Below, in pieces: positions 1 to 5,096 of a stretch of DNA of 5,096 nt. Origin of the DNA: an uncultured Atopobiaceae bacterium (lineage in GTDB: Bacteria > Actinomycetota > Coriobacteriia > Coriobacteriales > Atopobiaceae); the NCBI GenBank assembly GCA_900770865.1, contig CAAGLU010000321.1, positions 1-5,096 on the forward strand, written 5' to 3'. Position 1 is the first letter of the stretch; every line of letters starts with the position of its first letter. The notes below the pieces were generated by a model, which was not told the DNA's origin, searched no databases, and worked only from the letters and a program-made list of their open reading frames with translations. The translations under genes and the position numbers were made by a program.

Positions 1-339
1 GACGCCGTCATCTTGGACGCCTTTATCCGCGATACGCCCGTGCTCTCCCTTGCCACCGAAGAGGCGTTCCAAGCTGCCCACCAGGCCCTTTCTCCACACG
101 GCGTTCTTCTCGCCAACGTGGTTCCAGACGAGAACGACCCAGGCAACGGCTTTCTTAGAAGCGTCGCCGCAGGCCTTGTGGCAACCTTCTCCCACGTAGA
201 AATTTCTCTGGTGGTCGACCACCAGAACGTCGGCGAGAACTACATCGTCTTTGCCTCGGACGCCCCGCTCGACCTGCCCGACGCCATCCCCTTTGAAGAG
301 GACTTTCTCGGCGACGCCCTCTACGACAGCACGCTGTAG
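1..339 (+). CDS. Spermidine synthase-like methyltransferase-fold protein, C-terminal part (5' end outside window)
   Basis: The frame is open from base 1 and ends at TAG (337-339), giving 112 visible residues. The gene almost certainly starts upstream; the in-frame TTG at 13 has no ribosome binding site and lies inside a conserved motif. The visible part begins with DAVILDAF, the strand and acidic loop typical of the spermidine/spermine synthase Rossmann fold. It continues with a helix (LATEEAFQAAHQAL), then SPHGVLLANVV, matching the family's 'L.pgGvl..Nv' strand. It ends with the usual C-terminal strands (HVEISLVVDHQNVGENYIVFAS). Canonical enzymes transfer aminopropyl from decarboxylated S-adenosylmethionine to putrescine, but many bacterial homologues have unknown substrates. 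The SAM-binding and substrate residues lie outside the window, so polyamine synthesis is not established. The gene converges on the minus-strand gene that ends at 511. Confidence 0.82.
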   Translation, partial: DAVILDAFIRDTPVLSLATEEAFQAAHQALSPHGVLLANVVPDENDPGNGFLRSVAAGLVATFSHVEISLVVDHQNVGENYIVFASDAPLDLPDAIPFEEDFLGDALYDSTL

Positions 340-354
340 GCAGTTGCTGGCAAC

Positions 355-471
355 GTCGCCGGAAGGCGCAAAATGTTGCAATTCTCGCCAAACAAGGCCC
401 TCTGGAGACAAATTGTCTCCAGAGGGCCGTTTGTGTTGCAAACGCTGCCAAAAGGGGCCTTCCGGCGACAC
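355..471. repeat. Two-unit tandem repeat (period 60 nt) with four alternating inverted arms
   Basis: Unit 1 (355-411) and unit 2 (415-471) align without gaps over 57 nt at roughly 63% identity by eye. Each unit has an arm, a middle with the shared words TGTTGCAA and GCCAAA, and a second arm. The arms alternate in orientation. The outer pair, 355-367 (GTCGCCGGAAGGC) and 457-469, is a perfect 13-bp inverted repeat. The inner pair, 396-411 and 413-428, is a perfect 16-bp inverted repeat. Inner and outer arms are variants of one sequence (GTCgCCgGaaGGC versus GTCtCCaGagGGC). The whole could therefore fold as one nested structure or as two side-by-side hairpins. Confidence 0.75.
396..428. terminator. 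Perfect 16-bp hairpin, probable bidirectional terminator
   Basis: Positions 396-411 and 413-428 are exact reverse complements separated by one base (412); in practice the loop would open to about 5 nt. The stem is followed by GTTTGTGTT on the plus strand and TTGTTTGG on the minus strand. These are short, interrupted T-rich tracts. It lies between two convergent genes (ends at 339 and 511), as expected for a terminator serving both. The weak T-tracts keep the confidence moderate. Confidence 0.7.
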
Positions 472-510
472 GGAAGCGAGCGACGCAAGAGTTGAGAGGC
501 GCGCGGTGCC

Positions 511-1701
511 CTACAGCATCCGGAGCACGCCGCGAACCAGTCGCTCGAAGTCCTCGGAGTAGCGCTCGGCACAGGCAAGCACGGAGCTGTGGTCCGTGTC
601 GGCCGAACCCGCCATGTTGGTCGCCAGCGTAAGCCCCAGCACGTTCATGTCGAGCGCGCGGGCCATGATGACCTCGTTCACCGTGGACATGCCCGCAAAG
701 GAGACGCCAAGCGCACGCAGGGCCGCCACCTCGGCAGGTGTCTCGAAAGAGGGGCCCAGCATGCCAGCGTAGACACCCTGCTGCAGCCCAATGCCGGCGT
801 CATCGGCCACGCCCTGGGCAAGCGTGCGCAGGTAGGGCGAGAAGGCCTCGCTCATGTCCACAAACGGCGTGTCAACGTCGCGCAGCTCGTCCCACTCGGC
901 AAGCGGGTTTCTCCCCGTGAAGTTGATCTGATCAGTGAGGATGCCGAGGCCCACCTTGGCGTTGCCCTCGACCGCGCCCGTGGCGCAGGCAAAGATGATG
1001 TCACGGCACCCCAGGCGGAACGCGTGCCGCACGAGCGAAGTGACCTCAGAGGCAGAGTAGCCCTGGTAGAGGTGGATGCGCCCGGGGTAGACCACCACGG
1101 GCACGTCGTCGATGGTACCAACCGTAGCCTCGAAGTCGTGCCCCCGCACGGGACGCGCGGACTCCGGGAAGCCCTCGATGTCGTGATAGTCGATGCGGCG
1201 CACGGGCTTGACGAGCTTGGCCAGATGGCCCAGGCCCGTTCCTAGCACGATGGCAACGGGATGCTCCACAGAGGGCTTGCAGGACTCGACTGTCTCCTCG
1301 CTAACCACGCAGATCCCCTCCTCCTCGAGGAGCCGGGCATAGACGCCCTCCCCCTCGGTAAGACTTCCGGTATACGTACCATCGTAGATGACGTGAACGC
1401 CACATGACGGGCTTTTTGCCTTGAGGACGGCGAGCGGCGCCTCCGCACGGCGCGCAACGGCAAGCATCTCCTCGCTCCCGCGCCTAAAGTCCTCGGTCAC
1501 GTCGGTACCGTCACGCAGCCACACGCGGCCGTCGCGCTGCTCGGCAGGCGGACGTGGCACGGGCAGGCGTGCCGCCGTCTCGGGACACACGGGCGTCACC
1601 TCGAGCTTCTCGGCAAGGTCGAGAACGGCCTGACACGGCTTCGCCCCGCCGTCGTAGCGCACGGGCCTCCCAAGAAGGCAGGCGCTCACAATCGCACGCA
1701 T
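511..1701 (-). CDS. Fusion protein: DUF523/TudS-like thiouracil desulfidase + purine nucleoside phosphorylase
   Basis: This is a 396-residue protein counted from ATG at 1701. Residues 1 to about 140 match DUF523 (TudS/YbbK-like): SACLLG with Cys8, CPE with Cys39, PVPRPPAE, and SPSCG with Cys100. In TudS, three such cysteines hold a [4Fe-4S] cluster that removes sulfur from thiouracil. Residues from about 147 match trimeric purine nucleoside phosphorylase (EC 2.4.2.1). Visible are the phosphate loop LGTGLG (Thr155 at the Ser33 position of human PNP), GRIHLYQGY (Arg208, His210, Tyr212 for Arg84, His86, Tyr88), GPSFETPAE (Glu320 for Glu201), GMSTVNE (Met338), ATN (Asn362 for Asn243) and His371 (His257). 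The Asn fits 6-oxopurine preference. Both halves look catalytically intact, and the protein should be cytosolic. The fusion suggests desulfuration and phosphorolysis of thiolated bases or nucleosides, but this is inference. GTG at 1707 is possible but overlaps the Shine-Dalgarno sequence. No gene lies close enough to suggest an operon. Confidence 0.93.
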   Translation of the reverse strand: MRAIVSACLLGRPVRYDGGAKPCQAVLDLAEKLEVTPVCPETAARLPVPRPPAEQRDGRVWLRDGTDVTEDFRRGSEEMLAVARRAEAPLAVLKAKSPSCGVHVIYDGTYTGSLTEGEGVYARLLEEEGICVVSEETVESCKPSVEHPVAIVLGTGLGHLAKLVKPVRRIDYHDIEGFPESARPVRGHDFEATVGTIDDVPVVVYPGRIHLYQGYSASEVTSLVRHAFRLGCRDIIFACATGAVEGNAKVGLGILTDQINFTGRNPLAEWDELRDVDTPFVDMSEAFSPYLRTLAQGVADDAGIGLQQGVYAGMLGPSFETPAEVAALRALGVSFAGMSTVNEVIMARALDMNVLGLTLATNMAGSADTDHSSVLACAERYSEDFERLVRGVLRML

Positions 1702-1706
1702 TGGCA

Positions 1707-1714
1707 CTCCCCTC
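1707..1714 (-). promoter_or_regulatory. Ribosome binding site deciding the start of the desulfidase-PNP gene
   Basis: The minus strand reads GAGGGGAG, then 5 nt (TGCCA), then ATG at 1701-1699. The alternative GTG (1707-1705) overlaps the last base of this purine run, leaving no spacer. The ATG is therefore the better start, giving MRAIVSACLLG. Confidence 0.65.
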
Positions 1715-1792
1715 TCGCGGCAGGACAGCCGTCCACTTACCCGGCGACCCCTGCGTCGCGCTCTCTCGACACATCAAAATTGTCATCAAAAA

Positions 1793-1819
1793 GGGGACGG
1801 GGCGCAATGCCCCGTCCCC
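1793..1819 (-). terminator. Rho-independent terminator of the membrane-anchored SurA-N-like gene
   Basis: Positions 1793-1803 (GGGGACGGGGC) and 1809-1819 are a perfect 11-bp GC-rich inverted repeat with a 5-nt loop. On the minus strand the stem is followed directly by TTTTTGATGACAATTTT. This is a textbook intrinsic terminator about 25 nt downstream of the stop codon at 1844. It insulates the gene from the desulfidase-PNP gene, which should then have its own promoter between about 1715 and 1790. No convincing -35/-10 pair was found there. Confidence 0.9.
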
Positions 1820-1843
1820 ACAAGGACGCGCTTGTCGTGACCT

Positions 1844-2755
1844 TTAGACCGTCAGCGAGCTGATCTGGATGGAGGTCTTGGAGAGCAGCGTGTTGACGTA
1901 GGTCGTCCACTCGCTCGACGCCTGCGAGGCTGCGGTGGAGTAGCTGGAGTACGCCACGTAGTAGGCCTGCTCGGCAGCCGCGTAGCTCGCGGAGTCGTTG
2001 GAGATGGTGTAGGTCGAGAGCGCCGAGTAGTACGAGCCGTCGGTCCTGGCCCAGGTGTTGTTCTCGGAATCCCACTCGTCGCCGGCAAGGTTGATGATGT
2101 ACTGCGCGTAGTCGGCCGACGTGGTGTCCTGGTTGCCGTCAGAGGGGGCGGTAGGGGCGGTGGGCTGATCGGGCACCGTGGTGGTCACCACGGAGTCGCG
2201 GAGCTTCTTGATGACGGCGGCGTCGTGGAGAAGCGACTTGGTGGCATCCTCGTCAAGGCCGTAGTTGGAGCCGATGGTCGCGTAGTCATCGGTGCCGAGG
2301 GTGCTCTGCGCATAGCTGCTCACGTCGTCATCGGTCACGGTGACGCCTTGGGCGTTGGCATCCTCGAGCACCACGGCGTTGCGCGCGTAGCTCAGGACAT
2401 CGTCTGCAGAGGGCACGTTGTAGGTGCCGTCGTCGTTGGCCTGGTTCTCAAGCGAGCCGTTCTGCTCGAGGACCTCGCGCGCGGTGATGTCGTGGCTGGA
2501 GCCGTTGTACGTGTAGGTGGCAATGGCGTTGTCCAGCTCAGAATCGCTGATGGTGGTCTCGCCGGAGGCCGACGCCGTCCCCTTGCCAAGCAGGAAGTGA
2601 CCACAAAGGATGCCCGCAACCAGGGCAACCACGCAAATGATGATCCAGACGGGAGTCCCCAGCCCCCGCTTGGCGCCCTTGGGGGCCTTTGGGGCCTTGG
2701 AGGCCTTTGCGGTGTCCTCCTTGGCGTTGTTCTTCTCGATGGTGCTGTCTGCCAT
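1844..2755 (-). CDS. Membrane-anchored extracytoplasmic protein with SurA-N-like helical domain
   Basis: This is a 303-residue protein. The N-terminus (1-34) is charged and Lys/Ala/Pro-rich (AKASKAPKAPKGAKRG), followed by one hydrophobic helix at about 36-57 (VWIIICVVALVAGILCGHFLL). It should therefore be a signal-anchored protein with the bulk outside the membrane. Residues about 68-190 resemble the N-terminal helical chaperone domain of SurA-type foldases: ISDSELDNAIA, GVTVTDDDVSSYAQ, then a 'YGLDEDATKSLLHDAAVIKKL' helix pair. A Pro/Thr linker (194-205) leads to a Tyr/Ser/Ala-rich C-terminal region with two tryptophan motifs (EWDS, TWAR), which I do not recognise. No parvulin-type PPIase domain is visible. 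A role as an envelope chaperone or substrate-binding protein is plausible but unproven. The start at 2755 is set by a strong Shine-Dalgarno sequence; a 37-residue upstream extension to 2866 is unlikely. An intrinsic terminator follows, so it appears monocistronic. Confidence 0.88.
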   Translation of the reverse strand: MADSTIEKNNAKEDTAKASKAPKAPKGAKRGLGTPVWIIICVVALVAGILCGHFLLGKGTASASGETTISDSELDNAIATYTYNGSSHDITAREVLEQNGSLENQANDDGTYNVPSADDVLSYARNAVVLEDANAQGVTVTDDDVSSYAQSTLGTDDYATIGSNYGLDEDATKSLLHDAAVIKKLRDSVVTTTVPDQPTAPTAPSDGNQDTTSADYAQYIINLAGDEWDSENNTWARTDGSYYSALSTYTISNDSASYAAAEQAYYVAYSSYSTAASQASSEWTTYVNTLLSKTSIQISSLTV

Positions 2756-2760
2756 GTGCT

Positions 2761-2768
2761 CACCTCTC
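2761..2768 (-). promoter_or_regulatory. Ribosome binding site deciding the start at 2755
   Basis: The minus strand reads GAGAGGTG, then AGCAC, then ATG (2755-2753), a near-ideal Shine-Dalgarno sequence and 5-nt spacing. It fixes MADSTIEKNN as the N-terminus, ahead of the longer frame that begins at 2866. Confidence 0.75.
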
Positions 2769-2832
2769 GAATCGGCGCGGAAGCCCGCGTCATGAATCTT
2801 CATTAGGTACTCGGCGGATACATACGTTTGGC

Positions 2833-2838
2833 ATTCTA
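2833..2838 (-). promoter_or_regulatory. Possible -10 element upstream of the SurA-N-like gene
   Basis: The minus strand reads TAGAAT, matching TATAAT at 5 of 6 positions, about 78 nt before the start codon at 2755. At a 17-nt spacing no good -35 hexamer is seen (CCGGGC), so this is weak evidence. A promoter is nonetheless expected in 2756-2966, because the upstream operon ends at 2967 and is followed by a hairpin. Confidence 0.3.
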
Positions 2839-2933
2839 CCGCACCAGGGTTTGCGGCCCGGCACATCAGGCCATACTCCCCCGTGTCCGCACATGCACGC
2901 AGCTATCCTGAAAGCGAGCTGCGCACAGAAGGA

Positions 2934-2954
2934 GGGCGCCCACGTGGGACGCCC
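2934..2954 (-). terminator. Hairpin after the NYN/HEAT operon, possible terminator
   Basis: Positions 2934-2943 (GGGCGCCCAC) pair with 2944-2954 (GTGGGACGCCC) with a single bulged A. On the minus strand this lies about 12 nt after the stop codon at 2967 and is followed by the pyrimidine-rich TCCTTCTGTG. The T-tract is interrupted and the stem has almost no free loop, so termination efficiency is uncertain. The rest of 2756-2966 shows one weaker inverted repeat (2898-2904/2917-2923) and no gene. Confidence 0.5.
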
Positions 2955-2966
2955 GGCCGAAAAACC

Positions 2967-3557
2967 CTACTTAGCCTTACCCTTCGCAACTGCAAGGATG
3001 TCGCCCGAGAACTGCTTGATGTAGCCATTGCCGCTCTCTGCATCAAACTTCACGCGCGAGACCAGCTCCTTTGCCGTCTTCTTGGAGATGTCACCGCCGG
3101 CAAAGGCGAGAAGCCCCTCGAGCATGTCGCGGTACTCGGCGTCGCCGTGGTAGCACTGGATCGCCTCGTCCAGAAGCGGCCAGACCTCGTCAGAGCGCTC
3201 GGGCGAGGTGGCGCCCAGGCGGCAGAGGAAGAGAAACGCTGCCAGACGCACCGTCGCGGAATCGTCGTCGAAGAGCGACGCCTCGGCGCCGTCGAAGGCG
3301 GCGCTCACCTGGTCGGCGTACGCGTCCGTCATGGTAGAGAGGGCGTCGAGCACCTCCCAGCGCGTCTGGGCCTCCGGGCGGTCTAGCGCGTCGACGAGCG
3401 CGTCGATGTGGCCGGCGAGCAGCGACGGATCCTTTGCCGCCACGGCCGCGATATCCTGCGACACCTCCTGGCGATGCCTGCGGCTCGACGCCGAGAGGCC
3501 GTCGACCAGGGCGGCGACGCCCGCCGCGCTCATCGTCTTGTTGTTCTCCTCTGCCAT
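2967..3557 (-). CDS. HEAT-repeat-like all-helical protein
   Basis: This is a 196-residue soluble protein with no signal peptide or membrane segment. Residues about 10-165 form successive amphipathic helix pairs in the style of HEAT repeats. Examples are 14-55 (VAALVDGLSASSRRHR...DIAAVAAKDPSLLAGHIDALVDAL), 56-97 (centred on ARWEVL-like QTRWEVLDALSTM), 98-134 (DDDSATVRLAAFLFLCRLG) and 138-166. The pattern 'D..a.vR..a...L..l' is typical of HEAT/adaptin repeats. Such proteins normally act as protein- or nucleic-acid-binding scaffolds; no catalytic motif is visible. The C-terminal 30 residues are Lys-rich (KQFSGDILAVAKGKAK). ATG at 3557 is chosen because AGGAGA (3565-3570 on the minus strand) lies 7-8 nt before it; an in-frame TTG at 3563 is too close. 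It follows the NYN-LOTUS gene by 27 nt and is probably the last gene of that operon, suggesting a partner role (inference). Confidence 0.85.
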   Translation of the reverse strand: MAEENNKTMSAAGVAALVDGLSASSRRHRQEVSQDIAAVAAKDPSLLAGHIDALVDALDRPEAQTRWEVLDALSTMTDAYADQVSAAFDGAEASLFDDDSATVRLAAFLFLCRLGATSPERSDEVWPLLDEAIQCYHGDAEYRDMLEGLLAFAGGDISKKTAKELVSRVKFDAESGNGYIKQFSGDILAVAKGKAK

Positions 3558-3584
3558 TGCCAAGTCTCCTCTCTTTGTCCCTCG

Positions 3585-4367
3585 CTACTCATGGAAGCCG
3601 TCGACCACGACGGTTCCACTCTTGGGGTCCTGGTGGATGTCGATAAAGCCGAGCTTCGCGGCCTCGCGGATGAGCGCCGTGAAGGAACGGTACCCAAACG
3701 AGCCCTCCGAGAACTGCGGGCGCTTGCGGCGCATGGTGTCCTTCAGGCGACTCGCCAGGATGAACGAGTCGCTCTCGCGCTGCAGGGCGTCGATGGTCTC
3801 GAAGAGCAGCTGGTAGCAGGGCTGCTTCTCCTTGGGCACCTTCTGCGAGAAGTCCGGGATGCCCGCCGAGCGGGTGAGGTCCTCGTAGAAGATGAACTCG
3901 TCGCAGACCTCGGCCAGAAGCGAGCTGGTTGACTCCTTCATGCCCACGCCGATGACCGTCTTGCCAAACTCCTTGAGCTTGGAGACAAGCGGCGAGAAGT
4001 CCGAGTCGCCGGAGAGAATCGCGAAGGTGTCGATGTGGTCCTTGGTGAGGCACATCTCCACGGCGTCCACGGCAAGCCGGATGTCGGCCGAGTTCTTGCC
4101 GGTGTAGGCGCGGTCTGGTATCTCGATGAGCTCGATGCCCAGCTCGTGCAGGGGCGTGATGGCCGTGTCGAAGCGCTGCCAGTCGCAGTAGGCGCGCTTG
4201 GCCGTGATGCGGCCCTTGTCAACCAGGCGCTCAAGGATGAGCTTGACGTCAGGCGCAGGGCCCGGCTCCTGGTGGCCGTTCCGCTTGCGCTTGCCGGTTC
4301 CCAGCGCAAGGTTCTCGTAGTCTATGAACACCGCAATGGAGCTCTGCGGCATGTCGGTTGTTGGCAT
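3585..4367 (-). CDS. NYN-domain (PIN-like) ribonuclease with C-terminal OST-HTH/LOTUS domain
   Basis: This is a 260-residue protein. Residues about 10-165 form a NYN domain (LabA/DUF88 type) of the PIN-like nuclease fold. Visible are AVFIDYENL with Asp16 and Asn19, YCDW with Asp62, NSADIRLAVDAVEM with Asp95, and SGDSDFSPLV with Asp121 and Asp123. These conserved acids match the expected metal-dependent active site, so the nuclease looks intact. A basic, Gly/Pro-rich stretch (23-39, GTGKRKRNGHQEPGPAP) follows the first strand. Residues about 182-258 fit an OST-HTH/LOTUS winged-helix domain: a helix pair (YQLLFETIDALQRE, ILASRLKDTMRRKRP), then FGYRSFTALIREAAKLGFIDI. LOTUS domains bind RNA, including G-rich RNA in eukaryotic examples. 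The likely role is cytosolic RNA cleavage or quality control; the target is unknown. ATG 4367 directly abuts the TAG of the upstream gene, so translational coupling is likely. Confidence 0.93.
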   Translation of the reverse strand: MPTTDMPQSSIAVFIDYENLALGTGKRKRNGHQEPGPAPDVKLILERLVDKGRITAKRAYCDWQRFDTAITPLHELGIELIEIPDRAYTGKNSADIRLAVDAVEMCLTKDHIDTFAILSGDSDFSPLVSKLKEFGKTVIGVGMKESTSSLLAEVCDEFIFYEDLTRSAGIPDFSQKVPKEKQPCYQLLFETIDALQRESDSFILASRLKDTMRRKRPQFSEGSFGYRSFTALIREAAKLGFIDIHQDPKSGTVVVDGFHE

Positions 4368-4847
4368 CTAGTCTCTGGTTCCCTTCTTGGCGTTGGCACC
4401 GTTCGCCGAGCTTGGCCCATCCATCTGGACGCTCATGAGCTCCGGCTCGGGCTCGCCCTGCTTACGCGCCTTGCGCGCGGCGCGTCCGCGTTCCCGCTCG
4501 GCATCGCTGCTGCCGGACCTGCCCTTGTTCACGTTGAAGTACTTGTCGGTGAACTTCCACGGACCCGCAGACTCGCCAAAGCCGATCCTCGCCCCGGCAA
4601 GGGCGCCTGCCATGAGGCCAAAGACCAGGCCGGCAAGGGTGAGCATCTGGACCGCCCACACCACCGCGGAGGCCACGACGCCGGCACCGAGGATCTTGAG
4701 AAGCGCAACGTGGAAGTCGCGTTTCTCAACGCACTTGCCGCCCATCTCCTCGCCCACGTGCTCGCCAATGACAAGGCCAAAGGCAAAGAGCATGATCACA
4801 AAGATGGCAACGGCGAAGCTGCCCGCACTGAGGCTGCTCTCGTCCAT
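4368..4847 (-). CDS. Small integral membrane protein, unknown function
   Basis: This is a 159-residue protein I do not recognise. Hydrophobic segments lie at about 9-28 (GSFAVAIFVIMLFAFGLVIG), 47-66 and 68-88 (the last two Gly/Ala-rich and separated by a short turn). A charged loop at 29-46 contains one Cys (EEMGGKCVEKRDF). The last 70 residues are hydrophilic, with a strongly basic patch at 108-130 (KGRSGS...ERERGRAARKARKQ). By the positive-inside rule, the C-terminal tail should be cytosolic and the acidic N-terminus outside. It starts 6 nt after the stop of the Cys/His-tail gene, and its Shine-Dalgarno sequence (GAGGAG, 4857-4862 minus strand) is formed by the last two Glu codons of that gene. 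Its stop abuts the start of the NYN-LOTUS gene. The basic cytosolic tail could bring that nuclease or RNA to the membrane, but this is speculative. Confidence 0.8.
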   Translation of the reverse strand: MDESSLSAGSFAVAIFVIMLFAFGLVIGEHVGEEMGGKCVEKRDFHVALLKILGAGVVASAVVWAVQMLTLAGLVFGLMAGALAGARIGFGESAGPWKFTDKYFNVNKGRSGSSDAERERGRAARKARKQGEPEPELMSVQMDGPSSANGANAKKGTRD

Positions 4848-4853
4848 GCGGGG

Positions 4854-5096
4854 CTACTCCTCGTCACCGTGGTGGCAGCAGTGGCCGCCCTCGTGACCGT
4901 GGCCGCCGCAGCAGCCGTCGCCGTGACCGTCCCCGTGGCCGCCACAGCAGCCATCGCCGTGACCGTCCCCGTGGCCACCGCAGCAGCCGTCGCCGCCGTG
5001 GCCACCGCAGCAGTGCCCGTCCTTCTCGTCCTCGCCGGCAAGGTCCTCCACGTCGAGCTTGGACCAGTCGAGGCCGGCCGCCGTGCAGGTGGCCTC
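4854..5096 (-). CDS. C-terminal part of a protein with Cys/His/Asp/Gly-rich metal-binding-like tail (5' end outside window)
   Basis: The frame is open at the right edge; 80 residues are visible before TAG (4856-4854). The first part reads EATCTAAGLDWSKLDVEDL followed by an acidic link (AGEDEKDG). The remaining ~50 residues contain five CC pairs and eleven His, arranged around a 12-residue repeat DGCCGGHGDGHG. Such a tail closely resembles the nickel-binding C-terminus of the foldase SlyD and the His-rich tails of metallochaperones such as UreE, so binding of Ni, Zn or Cu is likely. The visible upstream sequence is too short to identify the main domain, and nothing in it shows an FKBP fold. 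GTG at 5051 could start a 65-residue peptide but has no Shine-Dalgarno sequence, so continuation upstream is preferred. It is the first visible gene of the minus-strand cluster; its stop lies 6 nt before the membrane-protein gene. Confidence 0.72.
   Translation of the reverse strand, partial: EATCTAAGLDWSKLDVEDLAGEDEKDGHCCGGHGGDGCCGGHGDGHGDGCCGGHGDGHGDGCCGGHGHEGGHCCHHGDEE
4897..5013 (-). repeat. 36-bp in-frame tandem repeat encoding DGCCGGHGDGHG
   Basis: Copies begin at 4897, 4933 and 4969 (36-nt period). The first two are full length and differ at two positions; the third is truncated. A further partial copy begins at 4996, after 27 nt. The repeat is a multiple of three and codes for the metal-binding-like tail, so copy number can change by slippage without shifting the frame. 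Confidence 0.85.

Noticed and set aside
251..562. Small open frames across the 340-510 intergenic region
   Set aside because: They run through the palindromic repeat, overlap both flanking genes out of frame and have no start signals.
589..1245. Long plus-strand open frame opposite the PNP domain
   Set aside because: It is antisense to a protein with clear family motifs, has an Arg/His/Val-rich shadow composition and no domain pattern. Long antisense frames are common in high-GC DNA.
1772..1791. Repeated CATCAAAA words as a promoter for the desulfidase-PNP gene
   Set aside because: The minus-strand T-run is explained by the terminator, and no -35/-10 pair with normal spacing could be built from it.
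2756..2866. A 37-residue N-terminal extension of the SurA-N-like protein (start at 2866)
   Set aside because: The ATG at 2755 has a near-ideal Shine-Dalgarno sequence, and the extension places an unrelated, non-hydrophobic segment before the charged N-terminus and anchor.
2898..2923. Inverted repeat CGCAGCT / AGCTGCG with a 12-nt loop
   Set aside because: A 7-bp stem without a T-tract is likely by chance in GC-rich DNA; it could be an operator, but nothing supports this.
2883..3386. Plus-strand open frame opposite the HEAT-like gene and intergenic region
   Set aside because: It is a shadow frame with low-complexity composition and no ribosome binding site. The minus-strand frame has helical repeat periodicity and a Shine-Dalgarno sequence.
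4897..5013. CRISPR array (36-bp repeats)
   Set aside because: The copies are directly adjacent without unique spacers and are in-frame coding repeats.

Overview
This is a high-GC window whose gene families and codon use suggest an actinobacterium, most plausibly of the class Coriobacteriia (Olsenella/Atopobium-like). That placement is inferred from general character, with no rRNA or marker gene to confirm it. No tRNA, rRNA, insertion sequence, integrase or CRISPR array was seen.

Layout, left to right. Positions 1-339 hold the 3' end of a plus-strand spermidine synthase-like gene. It converges on a minus-strand gene across an intergenic region (340-510). That region carries a perfect 16-bp hairpin nested inside a 60-nt-period, four-armed inverted/direct repeat, probably a bidirectional terminator. 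Positions 511-1701 (minus) encode a fusion of a DUF523/TudS-type [Fe-S] desulfidase with a purine nucleoside phosphorylase. Positions 1702-1843 hold its ribosome binding site and the intrinsic terminator of the next gene upstream. Positions 1844-2755 (minus) encode a membrane-anchored extracytoplasmic protein with a SurA-N-like helical region and no visible PPIase domain. Positions 2756-2966 are non-coding, with a possible promoter and a hairpin.

Positions 2967-5096 are a compact minus-strand cluster, transcribed from the right edge inward. It contains the end of a protein with a long Cys/His/Gly/Asp metal-binding-like tail, a small three-helix membrane protein, a NYN nuclease-LOTUS protein and a HEAT-repeat-like protein. 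Gaps are 6, 0 and 27 nt, so they are very likely one operon. A predicted RNase with an RNA-binding LOTUS domain, a helical-repeat scaffold and a membrane protein suggests an RNA-processing or decay module, but this is inference.

The two most interesting items are the desulfidase-phosphorylase fusion, which suggests salvage of thiolated bases or nucleosides, and the NYN-LOTUS/HEAT/membrane operon.
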